This document shows positions 52,895-61,975 of a DNA stretch of 64,000 bases, one piece after another. The stretch comes from Burkholderiaceae bacterium. Its GTDB lineage: Bacteria; Pseudomonadota; Gammaproteobacteria; Burkholderiales; Burkholderiaceae_C. The notes below the pieces were generated by a model. That model was not told where the DNA came from and made no database searches. It saw nothing but the letters and a program-made list of their open reading frames with translations. The position numbers and the translations under genes are program-made. Position 1 is the stretch's first letter; the number at the start of each line of letters is the position of its first letter. The stretch is from assembly GCA_024235995.1 (NCBI GenBank), contig JACKLI010000001.1:2790001-2854000 (forward strand). The letters are read 5' to 3'.

Positions 52895-54190
52895 ATGCAG
52901 CGCCCTGACGCCGTGATCATCGGCGCCGGCGCCGCCGGGCTGTTTTGCGCCGCCCGCGCCGGCCAGCGCGGCCTGCGCGTGCTGCTGATCGACCACGCCG
53001 CGCGCGTGGCCGAGAAGGTGCGCATCTCGGGCGGCGGGCGCGCCAACTTCACCAACCGCGCGCTCGACCCGGCCGCGCCGCAGCGCCACTTCATCAGCCG
53101 CAACCCGCACTTCTGCCGCTCGGCGCTGGCGCGCTTCACGCCGCAGGACTTCATGGCGCTGCTGACGCGCCACGGCATCGGCTTTCACGAAAAGCACAAG
53201 GGCCAGATGTTCTGCGACCGCTCGGCGCAGGACCTGATCGAGCTGCTGCTGGCCGAATGCGAGGCGGCGCCCGCATTCGGCGGACAGGTGGAGCGCTGGC
53301 AGCCGTGCGCCGTCGAGCGGGTCGAATTTCAAGGAAAATCGGGCTCTGGCCCGCATGAATCATGCCCAATAAGCTACGTTATTCATAGTGATCGAGGCGT
53401 CATCGAGACGCCCGCCCTGGTCGTCGCCACCGGCGGCCTGTCGGTGCCCAGGATCGGCGCCACCGACTTCGGCCTGCGACTGGCGCGGCAGTTCGGGCTG
53501 AAGTGCGTCGACACTCGCCCCGGCCTGGTCGGCCTCGCCTTCGACGGCGGCGACTGGGCGGCGTTGGCCGGCCTGGCGCTGCCGGTGGAGATCGCCACCG
53601 GCGCCGGGCGCCAGCGCATGCGCTTTCACGAGGACCTGCTGTTCACCCACCGCGGCCTGTCGGGCCCGGCGGTGCTGCAGATCTCCAGCTACTGGCAGCC
53701 GGGCACGCCCATCGAGATCGACCTGGCGCCCGGCATCGACCTGTCCGCCGAGCTGCACGCGGCCAAGGCCCGGTCGCGCCGGCTGATCGCGCGCGAGCTC
53801 GCCACTTGGCTGCCCGCGCGCCTGGCCGAAGCCTGGGTGCTGCGCGACGCCGCCTGGCAGCGTCCCGTCAACGAAGCCTCGGACAAGGCGCTGGCGCAAC
53901 TGGCCCAGTCGCTGCAGCACTGGTCCATCACGCCCAGCGGCACCGAGGGCTACCGCAAGGCCGAGGTCACCGTGGGCGGGGTGGACACGCGCGAGCTGTC
54001 CTCGCAGACCCTGGAGGCGCTGCGCCAGCCGGGCCTGTACTTCATCGGCGAGGTGGTGGACGTGACCGGCTGGCTGGGCGGCTACAACTTCCAGTGGGCC
54101 TGGGCCAGCGCGGCGGCCTGCGCCGACGCGCTGGCCGCCCGCCAACACCGGCCGGCAGAACCCCTGGCATCGCCTGAAAAAATCGAATAA
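52895..54190 (+). CDS. FAD/NAD(P)-binding flavoprotein (HI0933/YhiN-like)
   Basis: 431 residues. Dinucleotide site AVIIGAGAAGLFCAARAG at the N-terminus; ISGGGRANFTN and a C-terminal GGYNFQWAWASA are typical of the HI0933 group. About residues 144-165 (EFQGKSGSGPHESCPISYVI) are foreign in style and are encoded by an ATAGCT element copy, placed between two strands of the FAD domain. Function of the family is uncertain. Confidence 0.88.
   Translation: MQRPDAVIIGAGAAGLFCAARAGQRGLRVLLIDHAARVAEKVRISGGGRANFTNRALDPAAPQRHFISRNPHFCRSALARFTPQDFMALLTRHGIGFHEKHKGQMFCDRSAQDLIELLLAECEAAPAFGGQVERWQPCAVERVEFQGKSGSGPHESCPISYVIHSDRGVIETPALVVATGGLSVPRIGATDFGLRLARQFGLKCVDTRPGLVGLAFDGGDWAALAGLALPVEIATGAGRQRMRFHEDLLFTHRGLSGPAVLQISSYWQPGTPIEIDLAPGIDLSAELHAAKARSRRLIARELATWLPARLAEAWVLRDAAWQRPVNEASDKALAQLAQSLQHWSITPSGTEGYRKAEVTVGGVDTRELSSQTLEALRQPGLYFIGEVVDVTGWLGGYNFQWAWASAAACADALAARQHRPAEPLASPEKIE
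53325..53389 (-). repeat. ATAGCT element inside the flavoprotein gene
   Basis: Reverse copy with AATTTCAAGG at the left, GGGCTCTGGCCC in the middle and GCTACGTTATTCATAG at the right. The frame stays open across it. Confidence 0.7.
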
Positions 54191-54201
54191 AATGCTTGGC
54201 T

Positions 54202-54230
54202 TTGCTGGCAATGCCCTGCCGGCCAATACT
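54202..54230 (+). promoter_or_regulatory. sigma70-like promoter of rpsU
   Basis: TTGCTG (54202-54207) and AATACT (54225-54230) are separated by 17 bases, in the 131-base gap before rpsU. This would give a leader of about 85 bases. Confidence 0.4.
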
Positions 54231-54321
54231 AGTTACAGGCGGGGCGCATCGCGGCGCATGGCGCCAGGGCCCGATCTTCCCTGGAACCCTCTGGCCGCAC
54301 ATCGGAAAACACTGTCTTCGA

Positions 54322-54534
54322 ATGACCACCATCCGCGTAAAAGAAAACGAGCCGTTTGACGTCGCCCTGCGCCGCTTCAAGCGCACCATCGAGAAGCTGG
54401 GCCTGCTGACCGACCTGCGCGCCCGCGAGTTCTACGAAAAGCCCACCGCCGAGCGCAAGCGCAAGAAGGCCGCCGCCGTCAAGCGCCACCACAAGCGCGT
54501 GCGCAGCATGCAGCTACCCAAGAAGCTGTACTGA
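54322..54534 (+). CDS. rpsU: 30S ribosomal protein S21
   Basis: 70 residues. VKENEPFDVALRRFKRTIEK and a Lys/Arg-rich C-terminal half (ERKRKKAAAVKRHHKR) are unmistakable. Longer in-frame starts exist, but MTTIRVKENE is the family start. yqeY follows, the usual order. Confidence 0.96.
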   Translation: MTTIRVKENEPFDVALRRFKRTIEKLGLLTDLRAREFYEKPTAERKRKKAAAVKRHHKRVRSMQLPKKLY

Positions 54535-54562
54535 TTCGCCGGCGCTTTTGGCGCCATGCAAG

Positions 54563-54597
54563 GGCTCGCCGGGGACGCTTGGCGAGCCTTTGTCGTT
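54563..54597 (+). terminator. hairpin between rpsU and yqeY
   Basis: GGCTCGCC (54563-54570) pairs with GGCGAGCC (54581-54588), followed by TTTGTCGTTT. A smaller hairpin, GGCGC/GCGCC, lies just before (54541-54555). The T-run is imperfect, so this may be an attenuator that lowers yqeY expression relative to rpsU. Confidence 0.55.
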
Positions 54598-54616
54598 TCT
54601 GCAAGGAGTTTTCACC

Positions 54617-55063
54617 ATGAGCCTGAAAGACCAGATCACCGAAGACATGAAAACCGCCATGCGCGCCCGCGACAGCGAGCGCCTGGGCACCATCCGCCTG
54701 CTGCAGGCCGCGCTCAAGCAAAAAGAAGTGGACGAGCGCGTGGTGCTGGATGACACGGCCGTCATCGCCATCGTCGACAAGCTGATCAAGCAACGCAAGG
54801 ACAGCGTGGCCGCCTTCACCCAGGCCGGCCGCCAGGACCTGGCCGACAAGGAAAGCGCCGAGATCACCGTGCTGCAGGCCTACCTGCCGGCGCGTCTGTC
54901 GGCGGACGAGATCACCCGCGAGGTCGCGGCCATCGTGGCCGAGCTGGGCGCCAGCGGCCCGGGCGACATGGGCAAGGTGATGGCCGCCGTCAAGGCCCGC
55001 CTGGCCGGCAAGGCCGACATGGGCGCGGTCAGCGGCGCGGTCAAGGCGGCCCTGGCCAGGTAA
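54617..55063 (+). CDS. GatB/YqeY domain protein
   Basis: 148 residues of helical YqeY type: LKDQITEDMKTAMRARDSER, LRLLQAALKQKEVDER-like segment, and GDMGKVMAAVKARLAGKADM at the end. Relatives are the tail domain of GatB and may bind tRNA; the free form has no firm role. AAGGAG precedes the ATG. Confidence 0.9.
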   Translation: MSLKDQITEDMKTAMRARDSERLGTIRLLQAALKQKEVDERVVLDDTAVIAIVDKLIKQRKDSVAAFTQAGRQDLADKESAEITVLQAYLPARLSADEITREVAAIVAELGASGPGDMGKVMAAVKARLAGKADMGAVSGAVKAALAR

Positions 55064-55199
55064 GCGCGCCCGCTTGCCCCTGCTTGCATCTGGTAGCAGC
55101 TCGGCCCGTATCTTTGCCGTGCCGGGCAAACCAAGAGCGCAGCTGGCACGTTAAGACAACACCAGCAAAGCCCGTGCTTTGCGTTGCCGACGTGCCACC

Positions 55200-56964
55200 A
55201 TGATCCTGCATCGCTTCGCTTTCGGCCCGTGCTGGGGCCGCGCACTCACCGCCACGCTGCTGCTGGCCGCCAGCGCCCTGGCCTGGGCTCAGGCCGATCC
55301 CCCCCTCGCGCGTGGCCTACGTCAGCGCGCTGGAGGGCGCGGTGCGCATCGGCACCGACGCGCCCACCGACTGGGCCCCGGCCAGCCTCAACTGGCCCGT
55401 CACCACCGGCACGCAGCTGCAGCTCGACCCCGGTGCCCGCGCCGAGCTGGACGGCGGCTGGCTGGCATTGCGCCTGCAGGGCCCGGGTGCCCTGGGCACC
55501 AGCGCCCTCGACGACGCCCGCACCCAGTGGGCGCTGACGGCCGGCTCGGCTTCGCTGCGCGTACGCCAGCCGCCCGCCGGCGAACGGGTGGAGCTGGACA
55601 CGCCGCAACTGGCCCTGGTCACCACCCAGGCCGGCGAGTACCGGCTGGACGTCGACGCCGCCACCGACATCACCCGCGTCACCGTGCGCAGCGGCGGCGC
55701 CACGCTGTACGGCCAGGCCGGCCAGTCCATGCCCGTGGCCGCAGGCCAGCAGATCGTGCTGGCCGGGCGCGACCTGACGGTGCTGAGCAGCGCCAGCGCG
55801 CCGCCGCGCGACGCCTTCGGCCAGTGGGTGGCCGCGCGCGAGCGGCAGCGTGCCCAGTCACCGGCCATGGCCTACGTGTCGCCCGACCTGCCGGGCTACG
55901 CCCAGCTCGACGCCTACGGGCAGTGGAGCGACGACGCCACCTACGGCCCGGTCTGGTACCCCGCCGTCACGGCGGCCGACTGGGCGCCCTACCGCGACGG
56001 ACGCTGGGTCTGGGTCAACCCCTGGGGCTGGACCTGGGTGGACGACGCGCCCTGGGGCTTCGCGCCCTTCCACTACGGCCGCTGGACGCAGATCGGCCCG
56101 CGCTGGGCCTGGGTGCCCGGGCCGGTGGTGCGCCGTCCGGTGTACGCGCCGGCGCTGGTACAGTTCGTCGGCGCCGGCAGCGGCTGGAGCCTGAGTGCCG
56201 GCGGGCCGGGCATGGCCTGGTTTCCGCTGGCGCCGGGCGAGCGCTGGCACCCGCCCTACCACGCCAGCGAGCGCTACCGCGATCGCCTCAACGACTGGGG
56301 GCACGGGCGCGGGCCCGATCCGGCGCCAGGCGGCGGCTTCTTCTTTCAGCACCGCCCCGGCGCCATCAGCGTGGCGCCCCAGGGCGGCTTCGACCGCGAC
56401 GACTGGCGCGGCGGCCGCCACCCACGCTACGGCGACGGCAGCCACCTGCCGCCGGGCTGGATGCAGGGCAGCCGCCCCGCGGCGCCGCCGGAGCGCCCGC
56501 CGCGCGTACCGGCCCACGCCGAGCGGCCGGCTCCATCACAGCCGCCGGTGCCTCAGGCAGGCTTCACGGCGCCTCGCCCGCCGGTGCACAACAACCTGGG
56601 CTCCTACGAGCCGTCGCCGGCTCAGGGCCCGCGCCCCGGGCACCGTCCCCCGGCCGCTGCCGATCGCCTGATCAACACCCCGTCGATCGACCAGCGGCGC
56701 CCGCCGCCACGCCAGCCCGAGTGGACGCCACCAGCCCCACAGGCACGGCCCGCGCCGCCCGCATGGCAACCGCCACGGCCGGCCCCGGTCGAGCGTCCGG
56801 TAGAGCATCATCGTCCCCCCGAATGGACCCCACCGCCGCGCCCTGCGCGTGAAGTCACCCGGCCCGAGCGCCCCACGCCCCCGGTCGAGCGTGGCCGCGA
56901 GCACGAGCGCCACCCCGCGCCGCCGCAGGACCCACGCTCCAGACTCAGCAACAGCGATCGCTGA
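55200..56964 (+). pseudogene. secreted FecR-like/DUF6600 protein with a frameshift
   Basis: About 587 residues if repaired. The signal peptide is read in one frame from the ATG at 55200 (ALTATLLLAASALAWAQADP); the body is read from 55312 on in another. They join in a run of seven C at 55299-55305; six would restore the frame. The body has a FecR-like domain (SALEGAVRIG, LVTTQAGEYRLDV), DUF6600-type Trp/Tyr repeats (DGRWVWVNPWGWTWVDDAPW) and a long Pro/Arg/His-rich tail. Likely an envelope protein. The defect is either natural or a homopolymer error. Confidence 0.8.
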
Positions 56965-56982
56965 CGGCCCCTCGGGTGGGCG

Positions 56983-58350
56983 TCAGCTGCCGGCCAGCTT
57001 CATGCGTCCGATCAGCACCGAGCCCACGGTCTTGGCGCCCAAGGTGTAGGCGTCGGCGCCCACGGCCTGGATGTCCTGGAACATGTCGCGCAGGTTGCCG
57101 GCGATGGTGATCTCGTGCACCGGATAGGCGATTCGCCCGCGCTCCACCCAGAAGCCGCTGGCCCCGCGCGAATAGTCGCCGGTGACGTAGTTCACGCCCT
57201 GCCCCATCAGCTCGGTGACGAACAGGCCCGTGCCCAGCTGGCGCAGCATGGCGTCCAGGTCGTCGCCCGCGCGCGTGCGGCGCGAGCGCAGCGTCAGGTT
57301 GTGCGAGCCGCCGGCGTTGCCTGTGGTCTTCATGCCCAGCTTGCGCGCCGAGTAGGTGCCCAGAAAATAGCCCTGCACGCGTCCGCCGTCGACCACCTGG
57401 CGCGCCTGCACGCGCACGCCCTCGTCGTCGAACGGCGACGAGCCCTTGCCGCTGCGCACGAAAGGGTCCTCGACGACGTCGATGTGCTCGGGAAACACCG
57501 GCTGGCCCAGCGAATCGAGCAGGAAACTGGTGCGCCGGTACAGGGCGCCGCCGCTGATGGCCTGCACGAAATGGCCCAGCAGGCCGGCGGCCAGCGGCGA
57601 CTCGAACAGCACCGGGCATTCGCGCGTGGACAGGCGCCGGCTCTTGAGCCGGCTGAGCGCGCGCTCGGCGGCGTAGCGGCCCACGGCCTCGGGGGCGGCC
57701 AACGCGCGCGCGTCGCGCATCGAGCTGTACCAGTAGTCGCGCTGCATGTCACCGCCCTTGCCGGCGATGGGCGCCACCGACAGGCTGTGGCGCGAGCTGG
57801 CGTAGCCGCCGCGAAAGCCGTGCGTGTGCGCGGCGAAGAAGTGGCTTTGCGCGGCGGACACGCCCGCGCCTTCGCTGTTGGTGATACGGCGGTCCACCGC
57901 AAAGGCCGCGCGCTCGCAGGCCAGGGCCATGGCGGCCGCCTGCTCGCTGCCGACGGCCCAGGGATGGAACAGGTCGAGCTCGCGCTGCTCGGTGGCGATG
58001 TCGCCCGCGTCGGGCAGGCCGGCGGCCGGGTCCTCGGCGGTGAAGCGGGCGATGTCGTAGGCCGCCTGCACCGTGCTTTCCAGCGCGGCACGCGAAAAGT
58101 CGGAGGTGCTGGCGTTGCCGCGGCGCTGGCCCAGGTAGACCGTCACGCCCAGCGACTTGTCGCGGCTTTGCTCCACCGTCTCCAGCTCGCCGCGCCGCAC
58201 GCTCACCGACAGGCCCAGCCCCTCGGAGGCTTCTGCGCCGGCATCGGTGGCGCCCAGCTTCTTGGCATGGGCGATGGCGGCGTCCACCAGCGCTTCGAAA
58301 TGGGCCCGCGAATAAGAAAAGCCCGCCAGGGGCTTGGAAGATTCGTCCAT
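56983..58350 (-). CDS. pmbA: metalloprotease PmbA/TldE
   Basis: Partner of TldD, 455 residues from the ATG at 58350; upstream ATG 58365 or GTG 58386 are possible and none has a ribosome site. Motifs: SVRRGELETVEQSRDKSLGV, SGKGSSPFDDEGV, and MKTTGNAGGSHNL at the end. TldD/TldE matures peptides and destroys antitoxins. It is divergent from darP, so any promoter lies within about 45 bases between them or inside the coding ends. Confidence 0.93.
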   Translation of the reverse strand: MDESSKPLAGFSYSRAHFEALVDAAIAHAKKLGATDAGAEASEGLGLSVSVRRGELETVEQSRDKSLGVTVYLGQRRGNASTSDFSRAALESTVQAAYDIARFTAEDPAAGLPDAGDIATEQRELDLFHPWAVGSEQAAAMALACERAAFAVDRRITNSEGAGVSAAQSHFFAAHTHGFRGGYASSRHSLSVAPIAGKGGDMQRDYWYSSMRDARALAAPEAVGRYAAERALSRLKSRRLSTRECPVLFESPLAAGLLGHFVQAISGGALYRRTSFLLDSLGQPVFPEHIDVVEDPFVRSGKGSSPFDDEGVRVQARQVVDGGRVQGYFLGTYSARKLGMKTTGNAGGSHNLTLRSRRTRAGDDLDAMLRQLGTGLFVTELMGQGVNYVTGDYSRGASGFWVERGRIAYPVHEITIAGNLRDMFQDIQAVGADAYTLGAKTVGSVLIGRMKLAGS

Positions 58351-58392
58351 AGTGCTGGCTATCATACTGGGCTGTTTTTGATTCACTCACGC

Positions 58393-59025
58393 ATGTCCCG
58401 CAAACCCCAAAAAGGCTACTTCGTGCGCGGCCAGTTCGTCGCCGAAGGCAGCGAACTCGACGAGCAACTGCAGCGCGAACAGCGCGGCGATACGCCCAGC
58501 AAGACCGAGCTGAAGGCGCAAAGCGCCGAGCTACAGGCGCTGGGCGAGCAACTGCTGGAGCTGCGCGCCGACCTGCGCGATCCGCTGGATTTGCCCGCGC
58601 GCCTGATCGAGGGCCTGGGCGAGCTGGCGCGCATCAAGGACTTCGAAGGCCGGCGCCGCCAGGCCCAGTTCGTCGGCAAGCTGATGCGCCAACTGGACGA
58701 GGCGCAGGTGGCGGCCATTCGCCAGGCGCTGGACACCCAGCGCCGCGGCTCGGCCGCCGACACGCTGCGCCTGCACACTGCCGAGCGCTGGCGCGATCGC
58801 CTGCTGGAGGGCGACACGGCGCTGACCGACTGGGCCCAGCAGTTTGCCGCTACCGACCTGCAGCAACTGCGCACCCTGGTGCGCCAGGCGCGCAAGGACG
58901 CTGCCACCCCCGCACCCGCCGGCCAGGCCCCAAGGCAAGGCCGCGCCTACCGCGAGCTTTTTCAATGGATTCGCGCCACGCTCGAGCAGGCGGACGACGA
59001 ACAGACGCCCACGGCAAACGAATGA
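58393..59025 (+). CDS. darP: ribosome-associated protein DarP (YjgA, DUF615)
   Basis: 210 residues. Late 50S assembly factor. KSELKRE-like start here is PSKTELKAQSAELQALG; core LARIKDFEGRRRQAQFVGKL and LRTLVRQARKD are family segments. Ends overlapping the mog start (ATGA). Confidence 0.9.
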   Translation: MSRKPQKGYFVRGQFVAEGSELDEQLQREQRGDTPSKTELKAQSAELQALGEQLLELRADLRDPLDLPARLIEGLGELARIKDFEGRRRQAQFVGKLMRQLDEAQVAAIRQALDTQRRGSAADTLRLHTAERWRDRLLEGDTALTDWAQQFAATDLQQLRTLVRQARKDAATPAPAGQAPRQGRAYRELFQWIRATLEQADDEQTPTANE

Positions 59026-59612
59026 CCGCCCTCGCCCCCATCACCATCGGCATCGTCTCCATCAGCGACCGCGCCTCCAGCGGCGTGTACGAGGACAAGG
59101 GCCTGCCCGCGCTGCAGGACTGGCTGACCCGCGCGCTGCAAAACCCGACCCGCTTCGAGCCGCGCCTGATCCCCGACGAGCAGGCGACCATCAGCCGCAC
59201 CCTGATCGAGCTGGTGGACGCCGGCTGCGCGCTGGTGCTGACCACCGGCGGCACCGGCCCCGCGCCGCGCGACGTGACGCCCGAGGCCACGCTGGCCGTT
59301 GCGGATAAAGAAATGCCCGGCTTTGGCGAGCAGATGCGCCAGATCAGCCTGGCCTTCGTACCCACGGCCATCCTGAGCCGCCAGGTGGCGGTGATCCGCA
59401 AGCAAAGCCTGATCATCAACCTGCCCGGCCAGCCCAAGGCCATTGCCGAGACGCTGGAGGGCCTGAAGGACGCCAGCGGCCAGCCCAAGGTGCACGGCAT
59501 CTTCGCCGCCGTGCCCTACTGCATCGACCTGATTGGCGGGCCGTATCTGCAAACGCACGAGACCGTGTGCAAGGCGTTCCGGCCCAAGAGCGCTCAGCGG
59601 CCTCAGTCCTGA
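59022..59612 (+). CDS. mog: molybdopterin adenylyltransferase
   Basis: Adenylates molybdopterin before molybdenum insertion; 196 residues. TIGIVSISDRASSGVYEDKG near the start and TTGGTGPAPRDVTPEA near residue 79 are the conserved motifs, with INLPGQPKAI later. The start overlaps the darP stop. Useful for molybdoenzymes such as nitrate reductase, none of which are in view. Confidence 0.92.
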   Translation: MTALAPITIGIVSISDRASSGVYEDKGLPALQDWLTRALQNPTRFEPRLIPDEQATISRTLIELVDAGCALVLTTGGTGPAPRDVTPEATLAVADKEMPGFGEQMRQISLAFVPTAILSRQVAVIRKQSLIINLPGQPKAIAETLEGLKDASGQPKVHGIFAAVPYCIDLIGGPYLQTHETVCKAFRPKSAQRPQS

Positions 59613-59615
59613 CGT

Positions 59616-60191
59616 TCAAACCACCCGGCAGGCCTCGTCGAACGCCAGCCGAGGCAGGCGCTTTTGCGTGGCCGAGGGGTCGGCATGGCCCAGGTTGCAG
59701 ACGAAGTTGGTCGTGACCTGGGTGCCGGCCCAGAATTCCGCGTCCAGCCGGGTGCGGTCGAAGCCGCTCATCGGGCCGCAGTCCAGGCCCAGCGCGCGGG
59801 CGGCCAATATCAGGTACGCCCCCTGCAAGGACGAATTGCGCAGCGCGGTCTCGCGGATCAGCGCGTCGTTGCCCGTGAACCAGGCGCGGGCATCGGCGTG
59901 GGGAAACAGCTCGGGCAGCCGCTCGTGAAAAGCCAGGTCCATGCCCACCAGCACCGTTACCGGGGCTTGCCGGGTTTTTTCCTGGTTGCCCTTGGACATG
60001 CAGGGCAGCAGCCGCGCCTTGGCCTCGGGGCTTTGCACGAACAGCAGGCGCGCCGGGCAGCAGTTGCCCGACGTGGGCCCCCATTTCATCAGCTCGTAAA
60101 GCCGCTGCACCAGGTCCGGCGGCAGCGGCCGGTCGACAAAGGCATTGGCCGTTCGGGCCTCGGTGAACAATTGCTCGGTCATGGACGGCAT
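59616..60191 (-). CDS. nitroreductase-fold protein, RutE-like
   Basis: 191 residues, FMN-binding nitroreductase fold. MKWGPTSGNCCPARLLFV and AARALGLDCGPMSGFD match the malonic-semialdehyde reductase (RutE) branch. It follows a flavin reductase gene and a RutA-like monooxygenase, three of the seven types of the pyrimidine-degradation operon. Stops 3 bases from mog on the other strand. Confidence 0.85.
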   Translation of the reverse strand: MPSMTEQLFTEARTANAFVDRPLPPDLVQRLYELMKWGPTSGNCCPARLLFVQSPEAKARLLPCMSKGNQEKTRQAPVTVLVGMDLAFHERLPELFPHADARAWFTGNDALIRETALRNSSLQGAYLILAARALGLDCGPMSGFDRTRLDAEFWAGTQVTTNFVCNLGHADPSATQKRLPRLAFDEACRVV

Positions 60192-60200
60192 GGTGTTGGG

Positions 60201-60755
60201 TCAAGTTGCCGTGGCCTGCCCGTCATCCAGGTGCCAGCCCCGATAGGCGCCGTCCCAGTACAGCAGCGGCGCGCGGCCCGGATGAAGATGCGCCATCGAG
60301 CGCACGGCGGCCAGCACCAGCAGGTGCCCGTGGCGCGCCGTGATTTCCTCGACCGCGCAGCCGAAGCCGGCCACGGCGCCGGCCAGCACCTGGGCGCCCG
60401 GCGCCATCCATTCCCACGGCGCCCCCTCGTAGCGCGCCGCGCCGCGAATGCCGGAAAAACCGGCAAAGCGCCGCGCCACGGCCTCCTGCCCGGGCGCCAG
60501 CAGGCTGATGCCCAAAGAGCCGCCCACGCGCAGGGCCCGCGCCGTGGAGCTGCTTTCGGCCAGGCTCAGCATCAGCACCGGCGGCGCCACGCTGAAGGAG
60601 CTGACCGAGCTGGCCACGCAGCCAGTCGGACCATCGGGGCCTTCGGCCGTCAGCACGCAGACCGAACCGGCAAACGCGCGCATGGCGGTGCGAAAGCTTT
60701 CGGCGCTGGCCATGGGCGGGCTGTTGTCCACAAGGTGAATGGCGCGTTGCAGCAT
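60201..60755 (-). CDS. flavin reductase, RutF-like
   Basis: 184 residues. Supplies reduced FMN to the monooxygenase. FRTAMRAFAGSVCVLTAEGP, GCVASSVSSFSVAPPVLMLS and FAGFSGIRG are typical of the flavin reductase-like domain. I start at the ATG at 60755; an internal ATG 14 codons later is possible. It lies between the monooxygenase and the RutE-like gene. Confidence 0.87.
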   Translation of the reverse strand: MLQRAIHLVDNSPPMASAESFRTAMRAFAGSVCVLTAEGPDGPTGCVASSVSSFSVAPPVLMLSLAESSSTARALRVGGSLGISLLAPGQEAVARRFAGFSGIRGAARYEGAPWEWMAPGAQVLAGAVAGFGCAVEEITARHGHLLVLAAVRSMAHLHPGRAPLLYWDGAYRGWHLDDGQATAT

Positions 60756-60766
60756 GGCGAACGCTC

Positions 60767-61864
60767 TCAGCGGATGCCGCGGGCCGACAAGATCGGCAGC
60801 ACGGTGTCGCGGAAGTACGGAAACTCCTTGACGTAGTCGAGGAACGACAGCGTGGTGCCGCGAAAGCCCGCCTCGTGCAGCTGCGTGATGCCGTCGGCCA
60901 CCTGCTCGGGCGTGCCCACCAGCGGAAAGCCGCCGTGGCCCGTGGCCATGCGCTCGCGGATGAGCGCCAGCAAGTCGTGCGGAAAACTCTGCGCGTGGGC
61001 AAACTGCAGCCGCACCAGGTTGTCCACCGCGCCCCAGTCGGCGTTGTCGAGCTGGCGCTTGAGTTCGGCCTTGGCCTCGGCCTCGGTCGGGCGGCACACC
61101 ACGTGCGAGAAGGTCAGCACGCCGACCTTGCGGCCCTTGCTGCTGGCCTGCTCCTTGAGCTGGACGATTTCGTCCTTGGAGCGTGCCAGGTCGATGGCGG
61201 GCGTGAACAGGAAGTTGACGTTGCTGGTGGCGAAGTCCCGCCCCTGGCCCGAGCCGGCGGCGTTGACGATGGGCGGCGCCACCACCGGGTGCGGCCAGCC
61301 GTAGCTGCCCTTGGTCTGCCAGTACTTGCCGCTCCAGTCGAAGGGCTTCTCGGCGCTCCAGAGCTTGCGCACGAAGTCGAACCACTCCTGCGCGTAGCCG
61401 TAGCGGGTCTCGTGGTCGTCGGGCAGGGTCAGGCCCAGCGCCTCGTACTCGGGCTTGTTCCAGCCGGCAACGATGTTCAGGCCGATGCGCCCGCCGCTGG
61501 CCTGCGACAGCGTGGCAATCTGCTTGGCCAGCACCAGCGGGTGGTTGGCCACGGTGTGCATGGTGGCGAAGGCCGTGATGCGCTTGGTGTGCGCCAGGAT
61601 GGTGGCGGCCCAGGTCATGGTCTCCAGCACCGTGCCGTGAAAGTCGGTCTCGCCGCCGTAGCCGATCCAGCGGGCGATCGGCAGCATGAAGTCGATGCCG
61701 GCGTCGTCCAGCAGCTTGGCCAGCTTGATGTTGTTTTCCATCGTGGCCTGCCAGCGGTCCGGCAGCTTGGACACCGTCATCCCGCCCGAGCAGTTGGACG
61801 AGAACGTGGCCAGCAGGAACTTGTCATGAGTCAAGAACGGATGCTGCGATGCGGGTTGTGACAT
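60767..61864 (-). CDS. LLM-class flavin monooxygenase, RutA-like
   Basis: 365 residues, TIM-barrel two-component monooxygenase (LVLAKQIATLSQASGGRIGL, NIVAGWNKPEYEALG, GTPEQVADGI). The N-terminus (FSSNCSGGMTVSKLPDRW) differs from E. coli RutA, so the substrate may be another nitrogen or sulfur compound. AGGAGA lies 7 bases before the ATG. Divergent from the MarR-type gene. Confidence 0.87.
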   Translation of the reverse strand: MSQPASQHPFLTHDKFLLATFSSNCSGGMTVSKLPDRWQATMENNIKLAKLLDDAGIDFMLPIARWIGYGGETDFHGTVLETMTWAATILAHTKRITAFATMHTVANHPLVLAKQIATLSQASGGRIGLNIVAGWNKPEYEALGLTLPDDHETRYGYAQEWFDFVRKLWSAEKPFDWSGKYWQTKGSYGWPHPVVAPPIVNAAGSGQGRDFATSNVNFLFTPAIDLARSKDEIVQLKEQASSKGRKVGVLTFSHVVCRPTEAEAKAELKRQLDNADWGAVDNLVRLQFAHAQSFPHDLLALIRERMATGHGGFPLVGTPEQVADGITQLHEAGFRGTTLSFLDYVKEFPYFRDTVLPILSARGIR

Positions 61865-61938
61865 GGGATGGTCTCCTGATTGAAAAGCGGCGCTCTGTCC
61901 GCGGGGGGTGAATGAAATGACGGCTTGTTATGCTCGGT

Positions 61939-61952
61939 GCCACGCGCGTGGC
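61939..61952. promoter_or_regulatory. 14-bp perfect palindrome between the monooxygenase and regulator genes
   Basis: GCCACGCGCGTGGC lies in the 111-bp divergent gap, 23 bases before the MarR-type ATG. A natural operator for that regulator. Prediction from position and symmetry only. Confidence 0.5.
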
Positions 61953-61975
61953 TTGATTTGCGGCGCGCACTTGCC

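Noticed and set aside
58340..58390. Another ATAGCT element copy between pmbA and darP
   Set aside because: Only CTATCATACTGGG-like pieces match; too short to separate from chance.
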